Part shown: positions 1-5,663 of the stretch, piece after piece
How positions within the stretch are numbered: position 1 is the first letter of the stretch
How the letters are laid out: every line of letters begins with the position of its first letter
Assembly: GCA_022758935.1 (NCBI GenBank)
Contig: JAEMQG010000136.1
Coordinates: forward strand, 1-5,798
Source of the DNA: Candidatus Nitrosopumilus sp.
GTDB taxonomy: Archaea > Thermoproteota > Nitrososphaeria > Nitrososphaerales > Nitrosopumilaceae
Length of the DNA stretch: 5,798 nt
Direction: 5' to 3'
The notes under the pieces: model-generated
What the model saw: only the letters and a program-made list of their open reading frames with translations
The model's database searches: none
Told to the model about the DNA's origin: nothing
Position numbers and translations under genes: made by a program

Positions 1-1034
1 GAAACATGTGGAAGCTTTTGGTCATGATGAGTGTATTTACAGCAGTGATATCCATGTTCATAGATAATGTGACAACAATTCTGCTTATGATTCCAGTAAC
101 TTTTTCCATATTCAAAACTTTTCGCATGTCACCTATTCCCTTTATACTGGCACAGGTACTTGCATCAAACATAGGCGGAACTGCCACTCTTATTGGAGAC
201 CCGCCAAATATAATGATAGGTTCAGCTGCCAACATAGAATTTAATTCATTTTTGATTCACATGGGCCCTACGATTGGAATTTCATTAATAGTATCCTTGA
301 TTCTATTCAAGGTATTTTTTAGAAAAGAACTAAAGATAACACCACAAAATCTTGAGGAAATAATGAGTCAAGACGAAATGTCTTTTATTAAAGATAGACC
401 ACTTTTGATAAAATCATTATCGGTGTTGTTTGGGGTCATAGTACTTTTCACTATTCATGGAATTTCACACATCGAGCCTTCACTTGTTGCTCTTGGTGGA
501 GCAGGTGTTTTACTACTCATAGCAAAAATAAAACCTGAAAAAATATTACATGATGTCGATTGGAGTACCCTCATATTCTTTGCATGCCTTTTCATCACCA
601 TAAACATCGCAAAAGAATCAGGAATGATTGATGTGTTGGCCAAGGCTGCACTCGGCATTACCGCAGGAAACGCATGGGCAAGTTTCTTTATGATAACATG
701 GGTGTCTGCCATCGCAAGTGCCTTTGTAGACAACATTCCATTTGCTGTAACTATGATACCGCTAATCGAAATTCTAAGTCAAAATTCAACCATTACTTCA
801 GAATTTCAGAGTGTCATCAGCCCTCTTTGGTGGGCATTATCTTTGGGAGTTGGATTAGGTGGAAATGGTACGCTCATTGGATCCAGTGCAGGAGTAATTG
901 CCATTGGACTGGCAGAAAAACATGGTTATAAAATTACATTCATGCAATTCTTCAAAATAGGATTTCCATTCATGATAATAACGGTAGCAGCTGGAAGTAT
1001 TGTTTTGATGATTGACCTAATGTTAAAACTCTAA
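1..1034 (+). CDS. ArsB/NhaD-type (ion transporter superfamily) membrane permease, 5'-truncated by window edge
   Basis: Polytopic inner-membrane ion transporter of the SLC13/ArsB/NhaD superfamily; members exchange Na+/H+ or export arsenite, and the substrate cannot be fixed from sequence. The frame is open to the window edge, so the Met at 6 is probably internal: 342 aa are visible against roughly 420-430 usual for the family, so about 80-90 N-terminal residues are missing. Counting from that Met, two family signatures appear as an internal repeat: FIDNVTTILLMIP (18-30) with SNIGGTATLIGDPPN (54-68), and FVDNIPFAVTMIP (240-252) with GLGGNGTLIGSSAG (283-296). These are the paired Asp-Asn helices and Gly-rich re-entrant loops of the two inverted halves. 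Between them lies a charged cytoplasmic loop (about 105-132, rich in Lys, Glu and Asp). About nine hydrophobic segments are visible. It ends with TAA at 1032-1034, followed by a probable terminator, so it is likely transcribed separately from elp3. The family is well supported, the substrate is not. Confidence 0.88.
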   Translation, partial: NMWKLLVMMSVFTAVISMFIDNVTTILLMIPVTFSIFKTFRMSPIPFILAQVLASNIGGTATLIGDPPNIMIGSAANIEFNSFLIHMGPTIGISLIVSLILFKVFFRKELKITPQNLEEIMSQDEMSFIKDRPLLIKSLSVLFGVIVLFTIHGISHIEPSLVALGGAGVLLLIAKIKPEKILHDVDWSTLIFFACLFITINIAKESGMIDVLAKAALGITAGNAWASFFMITWVSAIASAFVDNIPFAVTMIPLIEILSQNSTITSEFQSVISPLWWALSLGVGLGGNGTLIGSSAGVIAIGLAEKHGYKITFMQFFKIGFPFMIITVAAGSIVLMIDLMLKL

Positions 1035-1088
1035 TTTAGAAGGATTTCAAGAATACAAAAAGGAGAAAATAATCATTTCTAGAAAGTA

Positions 1089-1110
1089 TTAAAAAATAGG
1101 AGTTTTTTAA
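1089..1110 (+). terminator. Probable terminator: A/T inverted repeat ending in T6
   Basis: TTAAAAAA (1089-1096) and TTTTTTAA (1103-1110) form a perfect 8-bp inverted repeat around a 6-nt loop (TAGGAG), 55 bp after the transporter stop. The stem is all A-U and would be weak as a hairpin. However, archaeal RNA polymerase terminates mainly on U-runs, and the T6 at 1103-1108 fits that. It lies just upstream of the elp3 promoter candidate, as expected for a transcription-unit boundary. Confidence 0.4.
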
Positions 1111-1114
1111 CGAA

Positions 1115-1124
1115 TTTATGTATA
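1115..1124 (+). promoter_or_regulatory. TATA-like box for elp3-lysS cluster
   Basis: TTTATGTATA (1115-1124) resembles the archaeal TATA box and is centred about 22 bp before the GTG at 1142 and about 31 bp before the alternative TTG at 1151. No Shine-Dalgarno sequence precedes either start. A start site roughly 25 bp after the box would give a leaderless or near-leaderless mRNA, which is common in archaea. In AT-rich DNA such boxes also arise by chance. Confidence 0.35.
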
Positions 1125-1141
1125 ATGTAATATGAATATTT

Positions 1142-2371
1142 GTGAATAGGTTGGAACCCATATTTTCAAAGGCATGCGGTGAAATCATGCAAAATCTCTT
1201 AACTGTGAGTGAGCCCACCAAAAAACAGGTTAAAGCAGAAATTAAAAAAATATGTACAAAATATGCACTTGAAAGAATTCCTAGAAATCATGAAATTCTT
1301 TCAATGGCAAAAGATTCAGATTTTTCTAGATTACAAAAAGTGCTATTAAAAAAACCAATCAAGACCGCATCAGGAGTATCAATAATAGCATTAATGCCAA
1401 AACCATATGCTTGTCCCCATGGAAGATGCACGTATTGTCCAGGTGGAATTGAATACAATTCACCCAACAGCTATACAGGAAAGGAACCCTCAACACTCAA
1501 TGCAATTGAAAACAACTATGATCCCAAACTCCAGATAATATCAAAAATTGAAAAATTGGTTGCATATGGGCACGACCCATCAAAGATGGAAATTGTAATT
1601 GTCGGAGGAACATTTCTATTTATGCCAGAGGACTATCAAGAGAATTTTATCAAATCTTGCTATGACGCACTAAATGGAATTGACTCAAAAAATTTGGAAG
1701 AAGCAAAATCAAACAATGAACACGCAAAAATAAGAAATGTTGGATTTACTATTGAAACAAAACCAGATTACTGTAAACAAAAACATGTTGATGCAATGCT
1801 AGATTATGGAATTACCAGAATAGAGATTGGAGTGCAATCATTACAAAATAGAGTGTATAAAATTGTCAATAGAGGACATGATTATAACGATGTGACTGAA
1901 TCATTTCAGATTTCAAAAGATGCAGGATATAAAATTGTAGCACACATGATGCCGGGTCTTCCTACAATGACTCCTGAAGAAGACATTGATGATTTTAAAA
2001 AATTATTTGATGAACCAGATCTTAAACCAGACATGTTGAAAATATATCCGTCATTAGTAATAGAAAACACTCCACTTTATGAAGAATACAAACGTGGAAA
2101 ATATATTCCATATTCTGATGAAGATATGATCAAGGTTCTAATGGAGGTAAAAAGGAATGTTCCAAAATGGGTTCGAATAATGAGGATACAAAGAGAGATA
2201 TCCCCAAAGGAAATAGTAGCAGGTCCAAAAGACGGAAACCTCAGACAAATAGTACAACAGAATCTCAGCAAACAAGGTATTTCATGTAAATGTATAAGAT
2301 GCAGAGAGGTAGGATTGTCAAACAAAAAAAAAACACGATCAGAATCCAACATTAAGGAGAATAGATTATGA
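1142..2371 (+). CDS. elp3: Elp3, radical-SAM and zinc-binding part (N-terminal piece of frameshifted gene)
   Basis: Elp3 family tRNA-modifying enzyme: the radical-SAM domain and an acetyl-CoA-dependent GNAT domain together install the carboxymethyl-type group at C5 of wobble uridine (U34). Visible in this piece: an N-terminal tRNA-binding region (about 5-75, with FSKACGEI and EPTKK); the 4Fe-4S ligands C91, C96 and C99 in CPHGRCTYCPGG, with the short C-x4-C-x2-C spacing of archaeal members; GGTF (155-158); the SAM-fold strands ETKPDYC (205-211) and RIEIGVQSL (226-234); HMMPGLP (268-274); RIQREI (348-353); and the zinc-linked C382-x-C384-x2-C387 in KCIRCREVG. The GTG at 1142 is the first start after an in-frame TGA at 1133, and the protein aligns from residue 5 or so with the family; TTG 1151 is an alternative. 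The reading frame is lost in the A10 run at 2324-2333, so the last 12 residues before the TGA at 2369 are unrelated to Elp3. The GNAT domain continues in the next frame. Confidence 0.9.
   Translation: MNRLEPIFSKACGEIMQNLLTVSEPTKKQVKAEIKKICTKYALERIPRNHEILSMAKDSDFSRLQKVLLKKPIKTASGVSIIALMPKPYACPHGRCTYCPGGIEYNSPNSYTGKEPSTLNAIENNYDPKLQIISKIEKLVAYGHDPSKMEIVIVGGTFLFMPEDYQENFIKSCYDALNGIDSKNLEEAKSNNEHAKIRNVGFTIETKPDYCKQKHVDAMLDYGITRIEIGVQSLQNRVYKIVNRGHDYNDVTESFQISKDAGYKIVAHMMPGLPTMTPEEDIDDFKKLFDEPDLKPDMLKIYPSLVIENTPLYEEYKRGKYIPYSDEDMIKVLMEVKRNVPKWVRIMRIQREISPKEIVAGPKDGNLRQIVQQNLSKQGISCKCIRCREVGLSNKKKTRSESNIKENRL
2324..2333 (+). other. A10 homopolymer where elp3 changes frame
   Basis: Ten consecutive A residues, AAC-AAA-AAA-AAA-ACA in the upstream frame. 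Upstream the reading is KCIRCREVGLSNKKK. If one A is dropped, it continues HDQNPTLRRIDYESSGGTEV, which is the normal Elp3 linker into the GNAT domain. The change needed is +1 (nine As, or twelve). It is the longest A-run I found; A7 and A8 runs inside elp3 (near 1350) and lysS (near 4093) do not break their frames. Candidate explanations are a homopolymer sequencing error (most likely), a true frameshift mutation, or transcriptional or ribosomal slippage. Confidence 0.9.
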
Positions 2372-2735
2372 ATCATCGGGTGGAACAGAAGTATTTTTGT
2401 CATATGAAGATTCAAATGATTCAATTTATGGATTTTTGAGATTAAGAAAACCAAGTATTCATGCACATCGAAGAGAAGTTGGAAATGATTCATGCATTGT
2501 ACGTGAATTGCATGTATATGGAAAATCATTAAAATTGGGAGAGAAAGGAGAAAATGAAATCCAGCATTCAGGATTAGGTAAAAATCTAATGAAAGAAGCT
2601 GAAAAAATATCCAAGGATGAATTTGATGCAAGAAAACTTTTGGTGATCAGTGCGGTAGGAACAAGGGAATATTATCAAAAATTAGGGTATTCGTTATATG
2701 GGCCATACATGACAAAACCATTGAATCAGGAATAA
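2334..2735 (+). CDS. elp3: Elp3, GNAT acetyltransferase part (C-terminal piece of frameshifted gene)
   Basis: C-terminal GNAT domain of the same Elp3. The frame is open back to a TAG at 2310, and Elp3-like sequence begins right after the A10 run (HDQNPTLRRIDYESSGG), so this is a continuation and not an independent gene. The only in-frame start is a TTG at 2397, which lies inside the conserved FLSYED stretch and has no ribosome binding site; I do not believe it is a true start. In rejoined numbering (530 aa, a normal Elp3 length), IYGFLRLR is near 428-435, VRELHVYG near 453-460, the acetyl-CoA pyrophosphate-binding loop QHSGLGKNLM at 474-483, and the C-terminal GTREYYQKLGY near 506-516. GNAT function in Elp3 is to hold acetyl-CoA for U34 modification. 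The TAA at 2733-2735 shares its last A with the lysS ATG, so the two genes are translationally coupled. Without frame restoration Elp3 would lack its acetyl-CoA site. Confidence 0.85.
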   Translation, partial: HDQNPTLRRIDYESSGGTEVFLSYEDSNDSIYGFLRLRKPSIHAHRREVGNDSCIVRELHVYGKSLKLGEKGENEIQHSGLGKNLMKEAEKISKDEFDARKLLVISAVGTREYYQKLGYSLYGPYMTKPLNQE

Positions 2736-4321
2736 TGTCAGAGCAGGAAATAATTGGAAAAGGAACTTGGATAGACAAGTTAGCTCATGAATTACTTGAA
2801 CGTGAAAAATCGCTTGGTAGAAGTTTAGATCTTTTAAGAGTTGAAAGTGGACTGGGAGCTTCAGGTGTACCGCACATTGGAAGTCTTGGAGATGCAGTTA
2901 GAGCTTATGGAGTAAAACTTGCACTAGAGAATTTTGGATATAAATCAGAATTAATTGCATACTCGGATGATTTAGATGGATTACGAAAGATTCCAGAAGG
3001 ATTTCCAGATTCATTAGAAGAACACTTGGCTAAACCAGTTTCATTAATTCCAGATCCATTCGGATGTCATGAATCATATGGGATGCACATGAGTAGTATT
3101 CTTTTGGATGGTCTAGACAAATTAGGAATAAAATATGAGTTTAGAAGAGCAAAAGACACATACAAAAATGGATTACTAAAGGATCAAATTCATACAATTT
3201 TAAAAAATAGTTCCAAGATTGGAGATAAAATTACAGATCTGGTAGGACAAGAAAAATTTCAAAAATTTCTTCCATACTTTCCAGTTTGTTCAAATTGCAA
3301 TAGACTCTACACCGCAGAGTCGTTTGAATACATAGAAAATGAAAGGAAGGTAAGATACAAGTGTCATGATGCAGAAATAGGCTCAAAAACGATCAAAGGA
3401 TGCGGGCATAATGGAGAAGCAGATATCACAAAAGATTTAGGAAAACTAGCGTGGAAAGTAGAATTTGCTGCTAGGTGGGCAGCATTTGATATCAGATTTG
3501 AAGCATATGGAAAAGACATCATGGACTCTGTTAAGGTAAATGATTGGGTATCTGATGAAATTTTAAATTTTCCACATCCACATCATGTCAAATATGAAAT
3601 GTTTTTAGATAAAGGAGGGAAAAAAATTTCAAAATCACTTGGCAATGTCATCACAGGACAAAAATGGTTGGAGTTTGGAAATTCAAAATCCATACTATTA
3701 CTTCTTTACAAAAGAATTACAGGTGCAAGAGAGTTGGGATTTGAAGATATACCATCATTAATGAATGAATACAATGAATTAGAAGACATATTTTTTGGAA
3801 AAATCAAGCTAGACAATCAGGCAAAGTTAATAAAATCAAAAGGATTGTATGAATACGTTAATCTTTTAAAAACTCCAAAAGAGTCCAGCATACATGTTAA
3901 TTATAGATTATTAGTAGAGCTATCTAAAACATTCAAAGAAAACAGAGTTGAAAGAGTGATGAAGAAATTATTAGATTACGGGGTAATAAGAAATCCAGAT
4001 CCACAAATAGAAAAATTAATAGAGTTGGCTGGAAATTTTGCAGATGAGTTTGATCAACAAGAAAAAATAAAAATAGATATGGATGAATCTGTAAAAAAAA
4101 TATTAAGATTGTTAATTGATGCCCTCAATTCAGAAAAAGAACCAGAGGATATTCAAAATACAATCTACCAGATAGCAAAATCAAACGGTGTTGAACCAAA
4201 AGATTTCTTTAAAATTTTATATCAGATAATACTTGGCACATCAAGGGGTCCCAAAATTGGACCATTTATCTCAGACATAGGAAGAAAGCAAGTGGCAAAA
4301 ACACTATCAGACTATATCTAA
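2735..4321 (+). CDS. lysS: Class I lysyl-tRNA synthetase
   Basis: Attaches lysine to tRNA-Lys in the cytoplasm. This is the class I form typical of archaea and a few bacteria, unrelated to the class II LysRS of most other organisms. The 528-aa length is normal. Visible features: GLGASGVPHIGSLGD with the HIGH-type HIGS at 47-50; a zinc-binding insertion with C185-x2-C188, C210 and C223-G-H; GKLAWKVEFAARWAAFDIRFEAYGKD (spanning 236-261), part of the catalytic Rossmann fold; the KMSKS-type loop KISKS at 297-301 followed by LGNV; and an all-helical C-terminal anticodon-binding part (about 340-528) ending in ILGTSRGPKIGPFISDIG. The motif after GKD reads IMDSVKVND rather than the GKDH...GGS form I recall from euryarchaeal enzymes; it may be a lineage variant. 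The ATG overlaps the elp3 stop by one base (TAATG), and a weak AGGA sits just upstream. Both neighbours in the operon act on tRNA, which fits shared expression. Confidence 0.95.
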   Translation: MSEQEIIGKGTWIDKLAHELLEREKSLGRSLDLLRVESGLGASGVPHIGSLGDAVRAYGVKLALENFGYKSELIAYSDDLDGLRKIPEGFPDSLEEHLAKPVSLIPDPFGCHESYGMHMSSILLDGLDKLGIKYEFRRAKDTYKNGLLKDQIHTILKNSSKIGDKITDLVGQEKFQKFLPYFPVCSNCNRLYTAESFEYIENERKVRYKCHDAEIGSKTIKGCGHNGEADITKDLGKLAWKVEFAARWAAFDIRFEAYGKDIMDSVKVNDWVSDEILNFPHPHHVKYEMFLDKGGKKISKSLGNVITGQKWLEFGNSKSILLLLYKRITGARELGFEDIPSLMNEYNELEDIFFGKIKLDNQAKLIKSKGLYEYVNLLKTPKESSIHVNYRLLVELSKTFKENRVERVMKKLLDYGVIRNPDPQIEKLIELAGNFADEFDQQEKIKIDMDESVKKILRLLIDALNSEKEPEDIQNTIYQIAKSNGVEPKDFFKILYQIILGTSRGPKIGPFISDIGRKQVAKTLSDYI

Positions 4322-4323
4322 AG

Positions 4324-4524
4324 ATGGCCCACAGTGAACACAACAAATCCAGAAACAGCACAGGTTTTGCATTAATAATATTTGGCGCACTTTTGTTATT
4401 TTTAGCACCCAACATCAATCCCAGTAATCCAGAATTAGGATTAATGGCACTAATTGGTGGAATTGCCATTGGCGGAATAGGATTTTATCTTAAGTTTATT
4501 CGTTCAAGAGAGAGAAAAATCTAA
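4324..4524 (+). CDS. Small two-helix membrane protein of unknown function
   Basis: 66-aa hypothetical protein. A polar, basic N-terminus (1-13, MAHSEHNKSRNST) is followed by a hydrophobic helix (about 14-28, GFALIIFGALLLFLA), a short Asn/Pro-rich turn (29-37), a second Gly-rich helix (about 38-57, with GGIAIGGIGF) and a basic tail (58-66, KFIRSRERK). That predicts a helical hairpin with both ends in the cytoplasm by the positive-inside rule. It starts 2 bp after the lysS stop with no Shine-Dalgarno site, so it probably depends on lysS transcription and coupled translation. I do not recognise a family. It is likely real because of its packing, clean ATG and coherent membrane topology; the reverse-strand ORF here is a mirror artefact. 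Confidence 0.75.
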   Translation: MAHSEHNKSRNSTGFALIIFGALLLFLAPNINPSNPELGLMALIGGIAIGGIGFYLKFIRSRERKI

Positions 4525-4551
4525 AGAAACGTTCATCTTTTGGGAAATTTT

Positions 4552-4557
4552 GGAGGT
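4552..4557 (+). promoter_or_regulatory. Strong Shine-Dalgarno site (GGAGGT) deciding the coiled-coil gene start
   Basis: GGAGGT matches the anti-SD of archaeal 16S rRNA and lies 4 nt before the ATG at 4562 and 1 nt before the ATG at 4559. The in-frame TTG at 4550 overlaps the site itself and is therefore unlikely to be the start. Spacing favours 4562. It is the only strong SD seen in the window; elp3, the 66-aa gene and the 32-aa gene have none. Confidence 0.7.
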
Positions 4558-4561
4558 AATG

Positions 4562-5344
4562 ATGGGTCTTTTTGGAAAGAAAAAAGAGCAGGTAGAAGAA
4601 ACGCCAATGATAAAAAGTGAGGAACAAATTCTAAAAGAGGCACTTGAATCAGAAGTAGAAGAGTTACAAAAAGAATTTAGAACAAACCAAGATGAAATTA
4701 GTAATATTACAAAAAAACTACAAAGTGTAAAAGAAGAGTATGATTCAGCAGTTAATAATTTGATGTTGATTAAAAAAGAATCAAATTTGGAGAAAATGGA
4801 GTTGGATTCAATAAGACGAGAGTACAGAGACATTAAATCAAAAATAAGCGATGCGACGGAAAAAATAACTGCAAATAAAAATTCAAGTGATGAACTAAAT
4901 AAAACAAAATCAGATGTGACAAAAATGAAACAAGAACTAGAAAAATTTTCAAAAGAATGTGATGAAATTAAAAAGAAAATTCAGATTGAAGAATATTCGC
5001 TACAAGAAATACATAAACAACAGATTCAAGCAAAGCAGGAATTAGAAGAAATTAATTCAAAATCATACAGGACAAAACAAGAAGTTGAAAGTGTACCACA
5101 TACAGATAATACGGATAGAACGAGTGTATTTACGATAAAAGAAAAAGAGTTTATAGAAGGAGAAATTAAAAAAGAATCAAAGGGAATAATAGAAGCTGCA
5201 AGCGTGGTGGTTGGTTCATTAAAATCAAAATTAAGTATGGCTGAAAAAGAACTTGAATCAATTCAGAGGATATTAGAAAAGGAACGTAATGAACACATGC
5301 AGACTAAAAATGAGCTTGAAAAACTAAAAAAGATAAGATTGTAA
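4562..5344 (+). CDS. Highly charged coiled-coil protein of unknown function
   Basis: 260-aa protein beginning MGLFGKKKEQ, chosen at the second ATG of an ATGATG pair because of the SD spacing; starting at 4559 would add one Met. After a short basic N-terminus, residues about 18-170 are a long run of Lys/Glu-rich heptads (for example EVEELQKEF at 31-39, MKQELEKF at 122-129, KQELEEI at 158-164). A Thr/Ser/Asp-rich break follows at about 177-192, then a distinct amphipathic stretch, KEFIEGEIKKESKGIIEAASVVVGSLKSKL (195-224), and a final short coiled coil to the C-terminus. It has one Cys (133), no signal peptide and no membrane helix. The hydrophobic AASVVVGSL block (212-220) is the least coiled-coil-like part and the best candidate for a specific interaction site. 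It follows the 66-aa membrane protein by 37 bp and probably ends the operon, though its own SD hints at separate translational control. Resemblance to SMC or tropomyosin-type proteins would be compositional only; no function is assigned. Confidence 0.8.
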   Translation: MGLFGKKKEQVEETPMIKSEEQILKEALESEVEELQKEFRTNQDEISNITKKLQSVKEEYDSAVNNLMLIKKESNLEKMELDSIRREYRDIKSKISDATEKITANKNSSDELNKTKSDVTKMKQELEKFSKECDEIKKKIQIEEYSLQEIHKQQIQAKQELEEINSKSYRTKQEVESVPHTDNTDRTSVFTIKEKEFIEGEIKKESKGIIEAASVVVGSLKSKLSMAEKELESIQRILEKERNEHMQTKNELEKLKKIRL

Positions 5345-5370
5345 TTCACACATTAGATAAAACAAGATGA

Positions 5371-5379
5371 TTTATTTTT
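5371..5379 (+). terminator. Possible T-rich terminator after the operon
   Basis: TTTATTTTT lies 27 bp after the stop at 5344, in the 39-bp gap between convergent genes. Archaeal termination often uses such T-tracts without a strong hairpin. No stem is seen, and AT-rich background makes this a weak call. Confidence 0.25.
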
Positions 5380-5383
5380 GAAT

Positions 5384-5482
5384 TTAACGCATTAATTCTG
5401 CCGCATATTGAGAGAGAAAGAAAAATACTACACAACCTCCAATAATTGAGATCCATGCAATAATTTGTTTATTTTTAGACAT
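5384..5482 (-). CDS. 32-aa single-helix membrane microprotein
   Basis: On the minus strand an ATG (5482-5480) opens a 32-codon frame closed by TAA (5386-5384). The product begins MSKNKQ and continues as one hydrophobic helix (about 7-24, IIAWISIIGGCVVFFFLS) with a short polar end, QYAAELMR. A basic N-terminus followed by an uncharged helix predicts a single-pass protein with the N-terminus inside. It has a GG pair (15-16) and a single Cys (17) in the helix. It is convergent with the coiled-coil gene, 39 bp apart. Support is the plausible protein character and a good TATA-like box upstream at the expected distance; there is no SD. No family is recognised. A chance ORF of this size is possible, but such a clean membrane topology is less likely by accident. 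Confidence 0.6.
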   Translation of the reverse strand: MSKNKQIIAWISIIGGCVVFFFLSQYAAELMR

Positions 5483-5517
5483 TACTAATCAGTTGAAAAA
5501 ACACATTATTGAACCTA

Positions 5518-5528
5518 CTTAAATAAAG
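5518..5528 (-). promoter_or_regulatory. TATA-like box for the 32-aa membrane protein
   Basis: Read on the minus strand this is CTTTATTTAAG, a good match to the archaeal TATA box. Its centre is about 41 bp upstream of the ATG at 5482, predicting an mRNA start near 5497 and a leader of about 15 nt. It lies in AT-rich DNA, so chance occurrence remains possible. Confidence 0.4.
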
Positions 5529-5663
5529 TACAAAATTATTTTTTTAAAAATTTTTATTAGGTATGTTGATTTTCTTAAATCTTTTCTGGACTACCTGCAT
5601 TCAAATTTATATTTATCAAAATATAACTCAAAATTCCTTATAATTTGAAAATAGATCTGAAAT
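5529..5663. other. AT-rich intergenic stretch with a perfect A5T5 palindrome; no gene seen
   Basis: I see no convincing gene here: the best plus-strand frame (from the ATG at 5563, 26 codons) and the best minus-strand frame (18 codons) have no supporting signals. TAAAAATTTTTA at 5545-5556 is a perfect 12-bp palindrome next to T7 (5539-5545). It could terminate the minus-strand Cys-rich gene or be a bent-DNA spacer. Confidence 0.4.

Noticed and set aside
455..736. 93-codon minus-strand ORF and an overlapping 85-codon plus-strand ORF (674-931) inside the transporter gene.
   Set aside because: Both overlap the well-supported transporter frame with its paired family motifs and carry no signals of their own.
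1036..1221. 61-codon minus-strand ORF across the transporter-elp3 gap.
   Set aside because: It crosses the terminator and promoter candidates and the start of elp3, and is low-complexity with no start signals.
2368..2439. A 23-codon frame from the ATG at 2368, with an SD-like AAGGAGA 7 nt upstream and an ATGA overlap with the broken elp3 stop.
   Set aside because: The AAGGAGA is explained by Elp3 codons for Leu-Arg-Arg in the restored frame, and the product is an out-of-frame shadow of the GNAT linker with no plausible fold.
2077..2631. 184-codon minus-strand ORF across elp3.
   Set aside because: It is antisense to strongly supported Elp3 coding sequence; its His/Leu/Phe-rich composition is the mirror of Asp/Glu/Lys-rich sense codons.
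4266..4469. 67-codon minus-strand ORF over the lysS end and the 66-aa gene.
   Set aside because: It overlaps the conserved LysRS C-terminus; its hydrophobicity comes from antisense reading of the membrane helices of the 66-aa protein.
4504..4833. 109-codon minus-strand ORF over the start of the coiled-coil gene.
   Set aside because: Ser/Phe/Leu-rich mirror of Lys/Glu heptad codons; it covers the strong SD and start of the plus-strand gene.
5563..5643. 26-codon plus-strand frame, ATG at 5563, hydrophobic and Tyr/Gln-rich.
   Set aside because: No SD or well-placed TATA box, AT-driven composition, and it lies in an otherwise empty spacer.
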